64,000 nucleotides of DNA from DASYTH01 sp035762905 (GTDB lineage: Bacteria; Actinomycetota; Actinomycetes; Mycobacteriales; Pseudonocardiaceae): positions 6,072 through 70,071 of the forward strand of contig NZ_DASUCC010000157.1 of assembly GCF_035762905.1 (NCBI RefSeq), given 5' to 3'. Made by a program: the position numbers and the translations under genes. This document shows positions 5,807 through 14,430 of this stretch, piece after piece; the first letter of the stretch is position 1; every line of letters starts with the position of its first letter. Under the pieces are notes generated by a model. The model ran no database searches and was not told the DNA's origin. It was given only the letters and a program-made list of their open reading frames with translations.

Positions 5807-8248
5807 ATGCTGCGCGGTCGCGACCGGCAGCGCGTCGCCGTGGACGCATTGCTCGCCCGCGCCCGCACCGGCCGTGGTGGCGCGCTGGTGCTACGCGGGG
5901 AGTTCGGGTCCGGCAAGACGTCGCTGCTACGCGCCGCGCGGCTGGCCGCCGCTGACTTCACCGCCGATTCGCGCCGCGTCCTGCTGTGCGTGGACGACGC
6001 ACACCGCCTTGACCTCAGCTGGTTGGTTGACGCGTTGCCCGACTTCGACACCGAGCCGGTCGCGGTGCTCATCGCCACCGAGGGTCTGTCCTACGGGCTG
6101 CCGTGCGTCGAGGTCGAACCGCTGGACCACGTCACAAGCGTCCGGGTGCTGCGCGACCTGTTGCCGGGCCTGTCCGCCGAGCTGACCGACGACCTGGCCC
6201 GCACAGCGAGCGGCAACCCGTTGGCACTGGTGGAGTTGGCGCGGTCGCTGACCAGCGCACAGCTCGGCGGAGCCGCGCCGCCACCAGAGGCGTTGCCGCT
6301 CGGCAGTTCCCTGCGCGCCTGGCTGCGTGCGCGATTCGACGCCCTGTCGCCGGACGCGCGGCATGCCCTGGCGATGACCCTGGTCGACGACGAGGTGGAC
6401 GTGGACACCCTGGCGCGGACGCCGGGTCTGGAGCTCGCCGCCGTGGAGGAGGCCGCACCCCTGATGGACCCGCGACCGCTCGTGCGGGCGACGCTGCGGG
6501 CCGAACTCCCGGTGACCGCGCGCTACGCCGCCCACGCGCGGCTCGCCGAGACCCTGCCCGACGGCCCCCGACGCACCTGGCACGAAGCCGCGCTGCTGCC
6601 CGGCACCCGCGACGCGCACGCCGACCGGCTTGCCGAAGCCGCGGTCGGCGCGCGTCGCCGTGGCGACTTCGCCGCCGCCGCCCGCGACCATGGCCGAGCC
6701 GCCGCCCTGACCACCGCGCCGGAGGTCCGCGCGTGCCGCCTGCTGACCGCTGCGTTCGACCACTGGCACCACGGCCTGCCGCACCGAGCGCGGACCACCC
6801 TGCGCGAAGTCAAGACGCTGTCGGACCGCGTCGAGGTACGGGCCTTGGCCGACCTGGTGGAAGGTGGCATCGAGGTCGGCGCCGGCCGGCCCGATGTGGC
6901 CGCACACCGGCTCGCCCGCGCGGCCGGCGAGCTCCTCGGCCAGGACCGCGCGCTCGCCGTCACGGCGCTGGGCTTCGCGGGCGAAGCCGCGGCCATCGCT
7001 GGCGACCACGTGCTGCACGGCGAGATCGCCGGCACCGCGGCCGAGTGGCGCCTGCTCGACGAGCAACCCGAGTCGCGCCTGACCCTGGACCACCTGATCG
7101 GCACCGCCGCCAGCTTCGCCGGAAAGCATGCCGAGGCGTTGCCCGCGTTGCGTTCCGTGGTCGCCCTCGCCGAACACCTGCCAGACGCGAAGTCCAAGAT
7201 CTGGGGCGGGCACGCGGCCTACGTGCTCGGCGACGCCTCCAAAGCACACCAACTGACCGACCGGGCGGTCACCGCGGCGCGGGAGAGCGGCGTGGCCACG
7301 CTCGTGCCCTGGGCGCTGACCTATCGGGCGCTGTCGGGTTTGATGGCCGACGAGCACGAACTCGTCCTCACCGCGGCATTCGAGGGCGTGCACGCCGCGA
7401 CCGCTGCCGGCCAGCACAACGCCGTGGCCGACCACCTCATGCTCCTCGCGCTGCTCGCGGCATTGCGCGGCGACACCGACACGGCGCTGCACCGGATCGA
7501 CGCCGCCGCTGAACAGGTGCGCCACCGCGGCCTCGGCCGGTCGGGCACGCTCGGCGCATGGGCGTTCACGTGTGTGGACCTGGTCCGGGACCGGCCGGCG
7601 GACGCGTTGCGACGCATGAGGTCCACCATGGCCGGTGGCGTGCACGCGGGAGTGCAGGCCTTGGCGACTCCCGACATCGTGGAGGCGGCGGTCCGCTGCG
7701 GCAAACCATCCACAGCGGACTCGGCGTTGCGAGGATACGAGAAATGGGCACAGTGCATGGGAACTTCGTCTCGGATCGCCGTGTCGCACCGCTGTCATGC
7801 GCTGATCTCCGACGGTCCGGACGCCGACGAGCATTTCATCGAGGCGATTCGGCTGCACCGCGTGAGCGGCACGACGATGGAATTGGCCAAGACCGAGCTG
7901 TTCTACGCAAACCGGTTGCGCCGCAACCGGAAACCGCGGCGGGCGCGGGAGCTGCTGCATGACGCGATCGGCCACTTCGCGCGCCACGAGGCCGACCACT
8001 GGGTCGACCGGGCACGCGCCGAGCTACGGGCGGCGGGCGAACCGGCGGCCAGTTCCCGCGCTGACCGCACCACCGAGCTGACCCCGCAACAGCATCAGAT
8101 AGCCCGTCTGGTCGCCGAGGGCGCCACCAACCGCGAGGTCGCCGCCCACCTGTTCCTGAGCCAACGAACGGTCGAACACCACCTGCGCAACATCTTCACC
8201 CGCCTGGGGGTCCGCTCCCGCGTGGAACTGGTGCGCTTCCTCGACTGA
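5807..8248 (+). CDS. LuxR-family regulator, LAL type with compact ATPase region
   Basis: 813 aa from ATG 5807, which follows AAAGGAG and begins the family's usual LRGRDRQ start; the frame is open further upstream without homology. N-terminal P-loop GEFGSGKTS (about 31-39), Walker B LLCVDDAH (about 58-66), a long alpha-helical TPR-like middle, and a C-terminal LuxR/GerE helix-turn-helix (about 758-813) containing LTPQQHQIARLVAEGATNRE and the recognition helix SQRTVEHHLRNIF. Only about 20 residues separate Walker A from Walker B, far fewer than in typical LAL proteins, so part of the ATPase core is missing. Likely a transcriptional activator sensing an unknown ligand; its target could be the divergent esterase gene or be distant. 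Confidence 0.85.
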   Translation: MLRGRDRQRVAVDALLARARTGRGGALVLRGEFGSGKTSLLRAARLAAADFTADSRRVLLCVDDAHRLDLSWLVDALPDFDTEPVAVLIATEGLSYGLPCVEVEPLDHVTSVRVLRDLLPGLSAELTDDLARTASGNPLALVELARSLTSAQLGGAAPPPEALPLGSSLRAWLRARFDALSPDARHALAMTLVDDEVDVDTLARTPGLELAAVEEAAPLMDPRPLVRATLRAELPVTARYAAHARLAETLPDGPRRTWHEAALLPGTRDAHADRLAEAAVGARRRGDFAAAARDHGRAAALTTAPEVRACRLLTAAFDHWHHGLPHRARTTLREVKTLSDRVEVRALADLVEGGIEVGAGRPDVAAHRLARAAGELLGQDRALAVTALGFAGEAAAIAGDHVLHGEIAGTAAEWRLLDEQPESRLTLDHLIGTAASFAGKHAEALPALRSVVALAEHLPDAKSKIWGGHAAYVLGDASKAHQLTDRAVTAARESGVATLVPWALTYRALSGLMADEHELVLTAAFEGVHAATAAGQHNAVADHLMLLALLAALRGDTDTALHRIDAAAEQVRHRGLGRSGTLGAWAFTCVDLVRDRPADALRRMRSTMAGGVHAGVQALATPDIVEAAVRCGKPSTADSALRGYEKWAQCMGTSSRIAVSHRCHALISDGPDADEHFIEAIRLHRVSGTTMELAKTELFYANRLRRNRKPRRARELLHDAIGHFARHEADHWVDRARAELRAAGEPAASSRADRTTELTPQQHQIARLVAEGATNREVAAHLFLSQRTVEHHLRNIFTRLGVRSRVELVRFLD

Positions 8249-8262
8249 CGAAGCGTCGCCGC

Positions 8263-8955
8263 TCAGTCCATGGTGGACATCGCAGGCACGTCCGCTCCGG
8301 CGCGGGCGGCCCGCACGTTGGCGGCGATCGGTGACAGCTGCAGCCAGCGGGGCAGGCCGCGCACGATCCACCTTCGCCCGGTCAGGCTGATCGTGCCGGC
8401 CCGGATGGCGTCGAGCAGCTCGATCTCGCCTTCCCACATCCGGAACAGCGTCGGCAGGTCCGCGCTCAGCACGGCGTCGACGTCGAAGCCCGGGTCGGTG
8501 TAGCAGATCGATGCGTCGCCCGGTTCGAGCACCAGCCAGAACTTTCTGTGCCGGTCGGTGATCTCGACCTGGATCACCGCCCGCCGGGCGAGCTCGCTGA
8601 TGTCGATGCGGCCGTGCAGCCACCACATCAGCACCTCGGGATCGAGCTCCTCCGGCCGCGGGTCGCCGAACGCGTACCGCGCGCCCCAGTCGGCCAGCCC
8701 GAACACCAGCGGGCGCAGGTCCTGGCCGGCGCGGGTGAGCTGGTAGCCGTCGGCCGAACGCACCACGAGGCCGGCGTTCTGCAACTGCCGCAGTCGCCGG
8801 GACAGCAACGCCCGGGACAGGCCCGGCAGCCCGCGGGCGATCTCGTTGAACCGGCTGCCGCCGTTCAGCATGTCCCGCACGATCAAGAGCGTCCAGCGCT
8901 CGCCGAGCACCTCGACGGCCCGGACGATGGGGCAGTACTGCGCGTAGGTCCGCAT
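8263..8955 (-). CDS. HxlR-family regulator with SCP2-like C-terminal domain
   Basis: 230 aa. The N-terminal 100 residues are a HxlR winged helix: YAQYCPIVRAVEVLGERWTLLIVRDML, then RFNEIARGLPGLSRALLSRRLRQL and a GYQLT wing. The C-terminal half (about 110-215) resembles the sterol-carrier-like domain common in actinobacterial HxlR proteins and may bind a hydrophobic ligand. Convergent with the LuxR gene, ending 14 bases after it, and divergent from the acyl-CoA dehydrogenase-like gene at 9048 across 92 bases, so it plausibly controls that gene. Confidence 0.88.
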   Translation of the reverse strand: MRTYAQYCPIVRAVEVLGERWTLLIVRDMLNGGSRFNEIARGLPGLSRALLSRRLRQLQNAGLVVRSADGYQLTRAGQDLRPLVFGLADWGARYAFGDPRPEELDPEVLMWWLHGRIDISELARRAVIQVEITDRHRKFWLVLEPGDASICYTDPGFDVDAVLSADLPTLFRMWEGEIELLDAIRAGTISLTGRRWIVRGLPRWLQLSPIAANVRAARAGADVPAMSTMD

Positions 8956-9047
8956 GGTAGGTAGTCGTGGCCGATGATCTGATCCGTTACGCCCGCGGTT
9001 CAGTCTTTGTACTATTTCGCCGTCTCCGCGGTTCGTAGCGTCGGGCC

Positions 9048-10223
9048 ATGACGATCACAGAGACATCCCAGGCGGGGTCCGGCACGTTTCCGATCCCGGC
9101 TCGCGCCGACGACACCCGGTTCGTCGGCCTGGCCGCCCGGATCGGCGCGGTGGCCGCCGAACATGCCGCCCGGCACGACCGGGACGCCAGCTTCGTGGCC
9201 GAGCCGTATGCCGCCATGCGCGAGCACGGCTATCTGGCGCTGGCCGTACCGGAGGAGCTCGGCGGACTCGGCGCCACGTGGCGCCAGGCCTGCTACGCAC
9301 AGGCCGAACTGGCCCGGCACGACGGTGCGACCGGGCTGTCCGCGGCGATGCACGTGTACCTGACGCTGATGCAGGCCTTCCGGCGGCGCAACGGCGCCCC
9401 GGATGCCGAGGGGGTGCTGCGCCGGGTGGCGGCCGACGGCATCGTGATCGCGACCAGCGGCGGGTCGGACTGGCTGTGGCCGACCACGACCGCCGTGCCC
9501 GACGGCGACGGCTTCCGGGTGAGCGGACGCAAGGCGTTCTGCAGCCAGTCGCCGGCCGCGACGGTCGTGGCCACCTGCGCGGTGCACGACGAACCGAGGG
9601 AGGTGCTGCACTTCAGCGTGCCGCTGTCGGCCGAGGGGGTGCGGATCGAGGAAACCTGGGACACGCTCGGCATGCGCGGCACCGCCAGCCATGACGTGGT
9701 GTTCGACGACGTGTTCGTGCCCGCCGACAAGATCACCGGCCGGCGTCCGTACGGCGAGTTCGGGGTGCCGCTGGCGGCCGCCGCGCTGCACTTCGCCCCG
9801 GTGGTCGGCGCCACGTACTTCGGCATCGCCGCTGCCGCTCGCGACGTCGCGGTGGCCGAAGCCGGTTCGCGGGCGCCGACGGGCGCGCCCCGGATCCAGC
9901 GCCAGGTGGGTCTGATGGACGCCAAGCTGCGCGGTGGCTGGTGGGCGCTGATGGGCGCGCTGGATGAGTTGGGCGAAGACTACGCGGTCGGCCCGTCGGC
10001 GCTGGCGACCGTGATGCTGGCCAAGCGTCAGGTGGTGACCGAGGCGATCGAGGTCGTCAACCTGGCCATGGATGTGCTCGGCGGCCGGTCCTACTTCCGC
10101 AGCTCCGCGCTTGAGCGCGCCTACCGCGATGTCCGGGCCGGCACGTTCCACCCGTTCACGCCGGAGATCACCCTGACCTACGCCGGAAAGCTGGCGCTGG
10201 GCGATCCGGGCGTCACGGAGTAG
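9048..10223 (+). CDS. Acyl-CoA dehydrogenase-family flavoprotein
   Basis: 391 aa. Typical layout: N-terminal helical domain with REHGYLALAVPEELGGLGA (about 60-80), a middle beta domain with RVSGRKAFCSQSPAA and the segment DTLGMRGTASHDVVFDDVFVP, and a C-terminal helical domain. The family uses FAD to dehydrogenate acyl-CoA thioesters; some members act instead as flavin-dependent monooxygenases (DszC/SfnB group). The isolated location, without CoA ligase or thiolase, and the nearby NMT1-type transporter genes leave the second option open. Start ATG 9048; the ribosome site is weak. Probably controlled by the divergent HxlR protein. Confidence 0.8.
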   Translation: MTITETSQAGSGTFPIPARADDTRFVGLAARIGAVAAEHAARHDRDASFVAEPYAAMREHGYLALAVPEELGGLGATWRQACYAQAELARHDGATGLSAAMHVYLTLMQAFRRRNGAPDAEGVLRRVAADGIVIATSGGSDWLWPTTTAVPDGDGFRVSGRKAFCSQSPAATVVATCAVHDEPREVLHFSVPLSAEGVRIEETWDTLGMRGTASHDVVFDDVFVPADKITGRRPYGEFGVPLAAAALHFAPVVGATYFGIAAAARDVAVAEAGSRAPTGAPRIQRQVGLMDAKLRGGWWALMGALDELGEDYAVGPSALATVMLAKRQVVTEAIEVVNLAMDVLGGRSYFRSSALERAYRDVRAGTFHPFTPEITLTYAGKLALGDPGVTE

Positions 10224-10265
10224 CGGTGCGTCGGCCTCGGTCCCGGCACGAGTGCCGACGATTTC

Positions 10266-11282
10266 TCAGGTGGGGAGGTAGTCGTTGGTGTAGGCCTGCG
10301 TGGCGTCGACCGGGTTGGGGATCAGCTGGTAGGCGTTCATGAAGTCGGCCATGGCACGCCAGGTGTCCGGGTCGTTGGAGCCCATGCGGCCCTGGTGGGT
10401 ACGCCACAGCGGGATGGTCGCGTCCAGCACGGCCTTGGCGCCGGCCGCCTTGGCCGGGTCCTCAAGACCCGGCACGTACCGCTTGCTGATGTCCAGGGCC
10501 TGCTGGGGATTGGCGATGGTCTCCTCGATCGCCCGCAGGGTCACCGCGACGAACGTCTTGATATCCGCCGGGTTGGCCGCCAGCACACTCTGGGCCACGC
10601 CGAGACCGTTGGACACCAACGGCAACGGATTCAGCACGTCGGCCAAGGTGATCGTGCGCACGGCCAACCGCATCTCCTTGAACTGGACGGCTTCGTTGTT
10701 GAGGTAGCCGATCACCCCGTCCACCTTGCCGCCGGCGAGTGCGGCGACCTGGGTGAACCCGATGTTGGTCACGGTGAGATCGGACGTGGTGAGGTTGGCA
10801 CTCTGCAGCAGTGCCAGCAGCGCGAAGTACGTCTCGCCAAAGGGCCCCGGCACGCCGATGTTGCGACCCCGCAGATCGGCCGGGGTGCGTATCGGGGAAT
10901 CCTCCCGGACCATCAGCGACACCGGATAGCGGCCGTACAGGGTCGCCACGTTCACCACCGGCACCGACTGCGTCCGCGCCTGCAGCATCTCGTCACCGCC
11001 CGCGTAGACCACATCCTCTCGGCCGGCCGTCAGCGCGCCGAAGACATCCTCCGCCAGGGCGTGGTGCCGCAACGTGATGGTCAACCCGGCGTCGCGGTAG
11101 TAGCCCAGCGATTCCGCAAGGTAGAACGGCGCGAACTGAATGTTGGGAATGTAGGCCAGACCGATCGTCAGGTTCTTTCCGCCGACGCCCTGGGATTGCT
11201 CCGGCGGCGAGGCGCATCCGGTCAGCGCCGCCACGGCGACCGCGGCCAGGCACCACAGGCCGGTGATCCTCTTCGCTCGCAT
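10266..11282 (-). CDS. NMT1/THI5-like ABC transporter binding lipoprotein
   Basis: About 338 aa from ATG 11282; a GTG at 11294 preceded by GGGGAG is an equally good start. The signal peptide ends in the lipobox LTGC, so the mature protein is membrane-anchored at the outer face. The body begins LTIGLAYIPNIQFAPFYLAE and continues with a GRNIGVPGPFGETYFALL segment, typical of NMT1/THI5 and SsuA/TauA binding proteins that carry sulfonates, thiamine pyrimidine precursors or related aromatics. Its gene follows the permease at 11297 with nearly no gap. The ligand cannot be told from sequence. Confidence 0.85.
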   Translation of the reverse strand: MRAKRITGLWCLAAVAVAALTGCASPPEQSQGVGGKNLTIGLAYIPNIQFAPFYLAESLGYYRDAGLTITLRHHALAEDVFGALTAGREDVVYAGGDEMLQARTQSVPVVNVATLYGRYPVSLMVREDSPIRTPADLRGRNIGVPGPFGETYFALLALLQSANLTTSDLTVTNIGFTQVAALAGGKVDGVIGYLNNEAVQFKEMRLAVRTITLADVLNPLPLVSNGLGVAQSVLAANPADIKTFVAVTLRAIEETIANPQQALDISKRYVPGLEDPAKAAGAKAVLDATIPLWRTHQGRMGSNDPDTWRAMADFMNAYQLIPNPVDATQAYTNDYLPT

Positions 11283-11296
11283 CCCTGATCCCACTG

Positions 11297-12184
11297 TCAC
11301 TCCCCGACTCGCCGCGATACCCAACCTTCTACCAGGCGTACACCGCCGTGCAGCGCCGCGGCCAGCGCCGCGAGCACCACCAGCGTCGCGAACAGCCCTG
11401 CCGAATCCGCGTAATCACGCTGCACGGCCAGAAACTGACCCAGACCACTGCCGCCCACGACCAACTCCCCCACCACCGCACCGGTGACCGACCAGGTGAC
11501 ACCGGTCCGCAGACCCGCGAGCACACTGGGCAAGGCCAGCGGCGCCTCCACGTGCCGGCACAGCCGCCACCTCGTCGCCCCGTCGACCCGGGCCGCATCA
11601 AGCACTTCCCGATCCAGGGTCCGCAAGCCGAGCGTCGTGTTCACCACGATGGGAAAGAACACCAACAACGCACACAACACCACCACCGGTGTCAACCCGT
11701 AACCCAGCCACAACGCCAGTAACGGAGCCAACGCAACCGCCGGAATCGCCTGCAACGCCGCAAGATACGGCTGCAGCATGGCCGCTACCAACGCATTGCG
11801 CGCGATCGCATAGCCCAACGGTATCGCGACCACCGCACCCAGCAAGCTGCCAAGCAGGCTTTCCACGAGCGTGATCCAGGTGTAGTTCAGCACCGAACCC
11901 TGCAGCAGGCCTCTACCGAGCGTCTCGGCCACGACTCCCGGCGTGGGCAGGAAAAAGGTCGACACCACACCGCTTCCGGTCAGCGCCTGCCACGTGCTCA
12001 GCAGTACGACGCCGAAGACCAGGGGCGCGACGAAGCCGCGCCGGGAACTCCAGGTTCCCCGTGGACGCCGGGCGGGCTCGCCATGAACCCGATCGTCGAG
12101 CGGCCGCGAGTACCGGGCCCGGTCGCCGCGGACCAGCACATGTCTTGCACCGACGAGCTTTCCGCCATTGCCTCCGCCGCGCAT
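11297..12184 (-). CDS. ABC transporter permease, SsuC/TauC/ThiX type
   Basis: Up to 295 aa; the first 45 residues are arginine-rich and the real start may be downstream because no ribosome site precedes ATG 12184. About six membrane segments follow from FVAPLVFGVVLLSTW onward. The EAA loop characteristic of binding-protein-dependent permeases is readable as LDAARVDGATRWRLCRHVEAPLALP. It forms a unit with the lipoprotein gene downstream. The cognate ATPase is not next to it: 12185-12432 has no gene and the next gene is an ABC exporter, so the ATP-binding subunit must be encoded elsewhere or has been lost. Confidence 0.85.
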   Translation of the reverse strand: MRGGGNGGKLVGARHVLVRGDRARYSRPLDDRVHGEPARRPRGTWSSRRGFVAPLVFGVVLLSTWQALTGSGVVSTFFLPTPGVVAETLGRGLLQGSVLNYTWITLVESLLGSLLGAVVAIPLGYAIARNALVAAMLQPYLAALQAIPAVALAPLLALWLGYGLTPVVVLCALLVFFPIVVNTTLGLRTLDREVLDAARVDGATRWRLCRHVEAPLALPSVLAGLRTGVTWSVTGAVVGELVVGGSGLGQFLAVQRDYADSAGLFATLVVLAALAAALHGGVRLVEGWVSRRVGE

Positions 12185-12432
12185 TCGAGAAGTCTAGAGC
12201 CGTGGTCGGAGGCGGCCGGCGCGCGTCGGTGCGTGATCGCTTCGCCGGACAGGCCGGTGCCGGTGCTGAAGCGGATGAAGAAGATCCGGGTCCGACCGTC
12301 CCACTGTCCTGAGTGGAGGTTCATCGGGGACAGCGTGTTCAACCCGTCGCCGAATCCGGCGCCGCCGCTGGTCGGCGGGCGGAACGGATGGGTGTCGTTG
12401 GCGCACAAGGAGCGTGGCACCTGTCCCCGGCG

Positions 12433-14181
12433 TCAGGTGGAGTCCGCGGCGGCCAGGAGTTGGGTGGCGGCGAGTTCGGCATAGAGGGGGTCGGTGGCGA
12501 CCAGGTCGGCGTGGCTGCCGATGGCGCGGACCACTCCGGTGTCCAGCACGACGATGCGGTCGGCGCGGGTGACGGTGGACAGCCGGTGCGCGACGACGAG
12601 CACGGTGGTGCTGGCCGCGGCGTCGGCGATGGTCTCCCGCAGCGCGGCCTCGTTGACCGCGTCGAGTTGGGAGGTGACCTCGTCGAGCAGCAGCAGCCGC
12701 GGGTGCCGCAGCAGGGCGCGGGCGATGGCGATGCGTTGCCGTTCGCCGCCGGAGAGTTTGATGCCGCGGTGCCCGACCGGGGTGTCCAGGCCGTCGGGCA
12801 GCCGCTCGACCATGCCGTCGAGCCGAGTGGTGGTCAGCACCGCGGCCACCTCCTCGGCGCCTGCTGTTGGCGCACCGAACAGCAGGTTCTCCCGCAGCGT
12901 GCCGGACAGCACCGGGGCGTCCTGCTCGACGTAGCCGATCGAAGCCCGCAGGTCGGCCAGCGGCCAGTCCCGCACGTCGGTGCCGTCGATCAGCACCCGA
13001 CCGGAGTCGGGTTCGTAGAAGCGTTCGATCAGGGAGAAGATGGTGGTCTTGCCGGCGCCGGACGGACCGACGAACGCGGTCATGCCGCCGGCCGGGACGG
13101 TGAAGCTGACCCCGTGGTGCACCTCGGGAAGCTCGGGACCGTACCGGAACCGCACCTGCTCGAAGGTCACCGACGCCGGCGAGCGGTCCGGCCGCGGCGA
13201 GGCCGGGTCGTCGTGCGGCTCGGCCGGCAGCGTGTCGACCTCGCGGATCCGGGCCACCGCGGCGGCGCCACGCTGGTACTGGGTGGCCGCGTTGATCAGG
13301 TCCCGGATCGGCGGCATCAGGTAGAGCAGATACAGCAGGAACGCCACCAGGGTGCCGACATCGATCGCGCCGGAGACCACCCGGGCCCCGCCGAGACCGA
13401 TCACCGTGATGAACGCGAGTTGCATGGCCAGGCCACCGATGTTGCCGGCCACCGCCTCCCACTTCGCCGCCCGCACACCGCCACGCCACGCCTGTAACGC
13501 CGCGTCGTGCAGCCGGTCCCGCTCGCGCCGCTCGGCACCGGAGGCCTTGACCGTGCGCAGCGCGCCCAGCACCCGCTCCAACGCGGCACCCATCGCCCCG
13601 ACCGCCTCCTGCGCCTGCTTGGCCGCGCGGGAAATCCGCGGAATGATGGTCCGCACCACCACCTGGGCCAGGCACAGCGCGACCAGCGTGACCGCGAGCA
13701 GCACCGGATCCAGCAGCGCCATCAACACCACGGTCGCGACCAGCATGAGCGTGCTGGTCACCGCGGAAACCAGCGCGCCGGTGCTCACCTGGCGCAGCAA
13801 CGTGGTGTCGGCGGTGACCCGCGACATCAGGTCCCCCGGCTCGGCCGCGTCCACCGCCGGCACCCGCAACCACAGCAGCCGCGACACCAACTGCCGGCGG
13901 GCGGTCAACACCACCGACTCGGCGGTGCGCTCCAGCAGGAACGAGCCGAACGCCCCGATCCCGGCGTTGGCCAGCACCAGCACGCTCATCAACACCAGCA
14001 GACCCGCGATACCCCGGTCGGACTGCAGGCCGGCGATCAGCTCCCGCACCACCAGCGGCAGCGCCAGCCCGCTCGCCCCGGTCAACAGGCTCAACACCGC
14101 ACCGATCACCAGCACCCGGCGAAACGGCCGGACATAGCCCAGCAGCACCCGCCACGTTGGTGGCTCCAACCGCGTGCGCAC
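12433..14181 (-). CDS. ABC exporter half-transporter, siderophore locus
   Basis: About 582 aa from GTG 14181, preceded by GGGAG; a TTG at 14229 is an alternative. N-terminal six-helix exporter domain (about 10-310), then an ATPase domain with Walker A GPSGAGKTT, Q loop VEQDAP, signature LSGGERQRIAIARAL, Walker B LLLLDEVTSQLD and switch His in VVAHRLST. All catalytic motifs are intact, so it can work as a homodimer. It is divergent from the first NRPS gene and shares a 250-base promoter region carrying an iron box, which suggests export of the siderophore or of an intermediate under iron limitation. Confidence 0.88.
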   Translation of the reverse strand: MRTRLEPPTWRVLLGYVRPFRRVLVIGAVLSLLTGASGLALPLVVRELIAGLQSDRGIAGLLVLMSVLVLANAGIGAFGSFLLERTAESVVLTARRQLVSRLLWLRVPAVDAAEPGDLMSRVTADTTLLRQVSTGALVSAVTSTLMLVATVVLMALLDPVLLAVTLVALCLAQVVVRTIIPRISRAAKQAQEAVGAMGAALERVLGALRTVKASGAERRERDRLHDAALQAWRGGVRAAKWEAVAGNIGGLAMQLAFITVIGLGGARVVSGAIDVGTLVAFLLYLLYLMPPIRDLINAATQYQRGAAAVARIREVDTLPAEPHDDPASPRPDRSPASVTFEQVRFRYGPELPEVHHGVSFTVPAGGMTAFVGPSGAGKTTIFSLIERFYEPDSGRVLIDGTDVRDWPLADLRASIGYVEQDAPVLSGTLRENLLFGAPTAGAEEVAAVLTTTRLDGMVERLPDGLDTPVGHRGIKLSGGERQRIAIARALLRHPRLLLLDEVTSQLDAVNEAALRETIADAAASTTVLVVAHRLSTVTRADRIVVLDTGVVRAIGSHADLVATDPLYAELAATQLLAAADST

Positions 14182-14327
14182 CGACGATCTCCCATCCCGG
14201 ACCAGCGGTCCCCCAACTGCCCCAGACAACCGGACACCAGCGCGGCGACCCGGTCATTCCACCGTAGACCGAAGGTTCACCGTCTCCATGCCAGCTCCCC
14301 GGATGGACTAGCGAAGCCTAAGCTAAC

Positions 14328-14346
14328 TTAAGCTAGCCTCACCTAA
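14328..14346. promoter_or_regulatory. Iron box (IdeR/DmdR1-type operator)
   Basis: TTAAGCTAGCCTCACCTAA matches 16 of 19 positions of the actinobacterial consensus TWAGGTWAGSCTWACCTWA. A weaker overlapping half-site lies just left of it (from about 14314). It sits between the divergent exporter and NRPS genes and should repress both when iron is plentiful. Confidence 0.75.
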
Positions 14347-14430
14347 GTGGATCGGTGCCAGGAGATCGGGGATGGCGGTGGACCTGTGCGGTGGCGGCGG
14401 GGGCCGGGCGCTGGTGGGGGTTGCTGAAAG

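Noticed and set aside
12185..12432. Missing ATPase gene for the NMT1-type transporter
   Set aside because: No frame here contains Walker or signature motifs; the open frames are shadows.
12194..14257. Minus-strand frame of 687 codons overlapping the ABC exporter
   Set aside because: Out of frame with the ABC exporter whose Walker motifs are clear; composition typical of a shifted reading.
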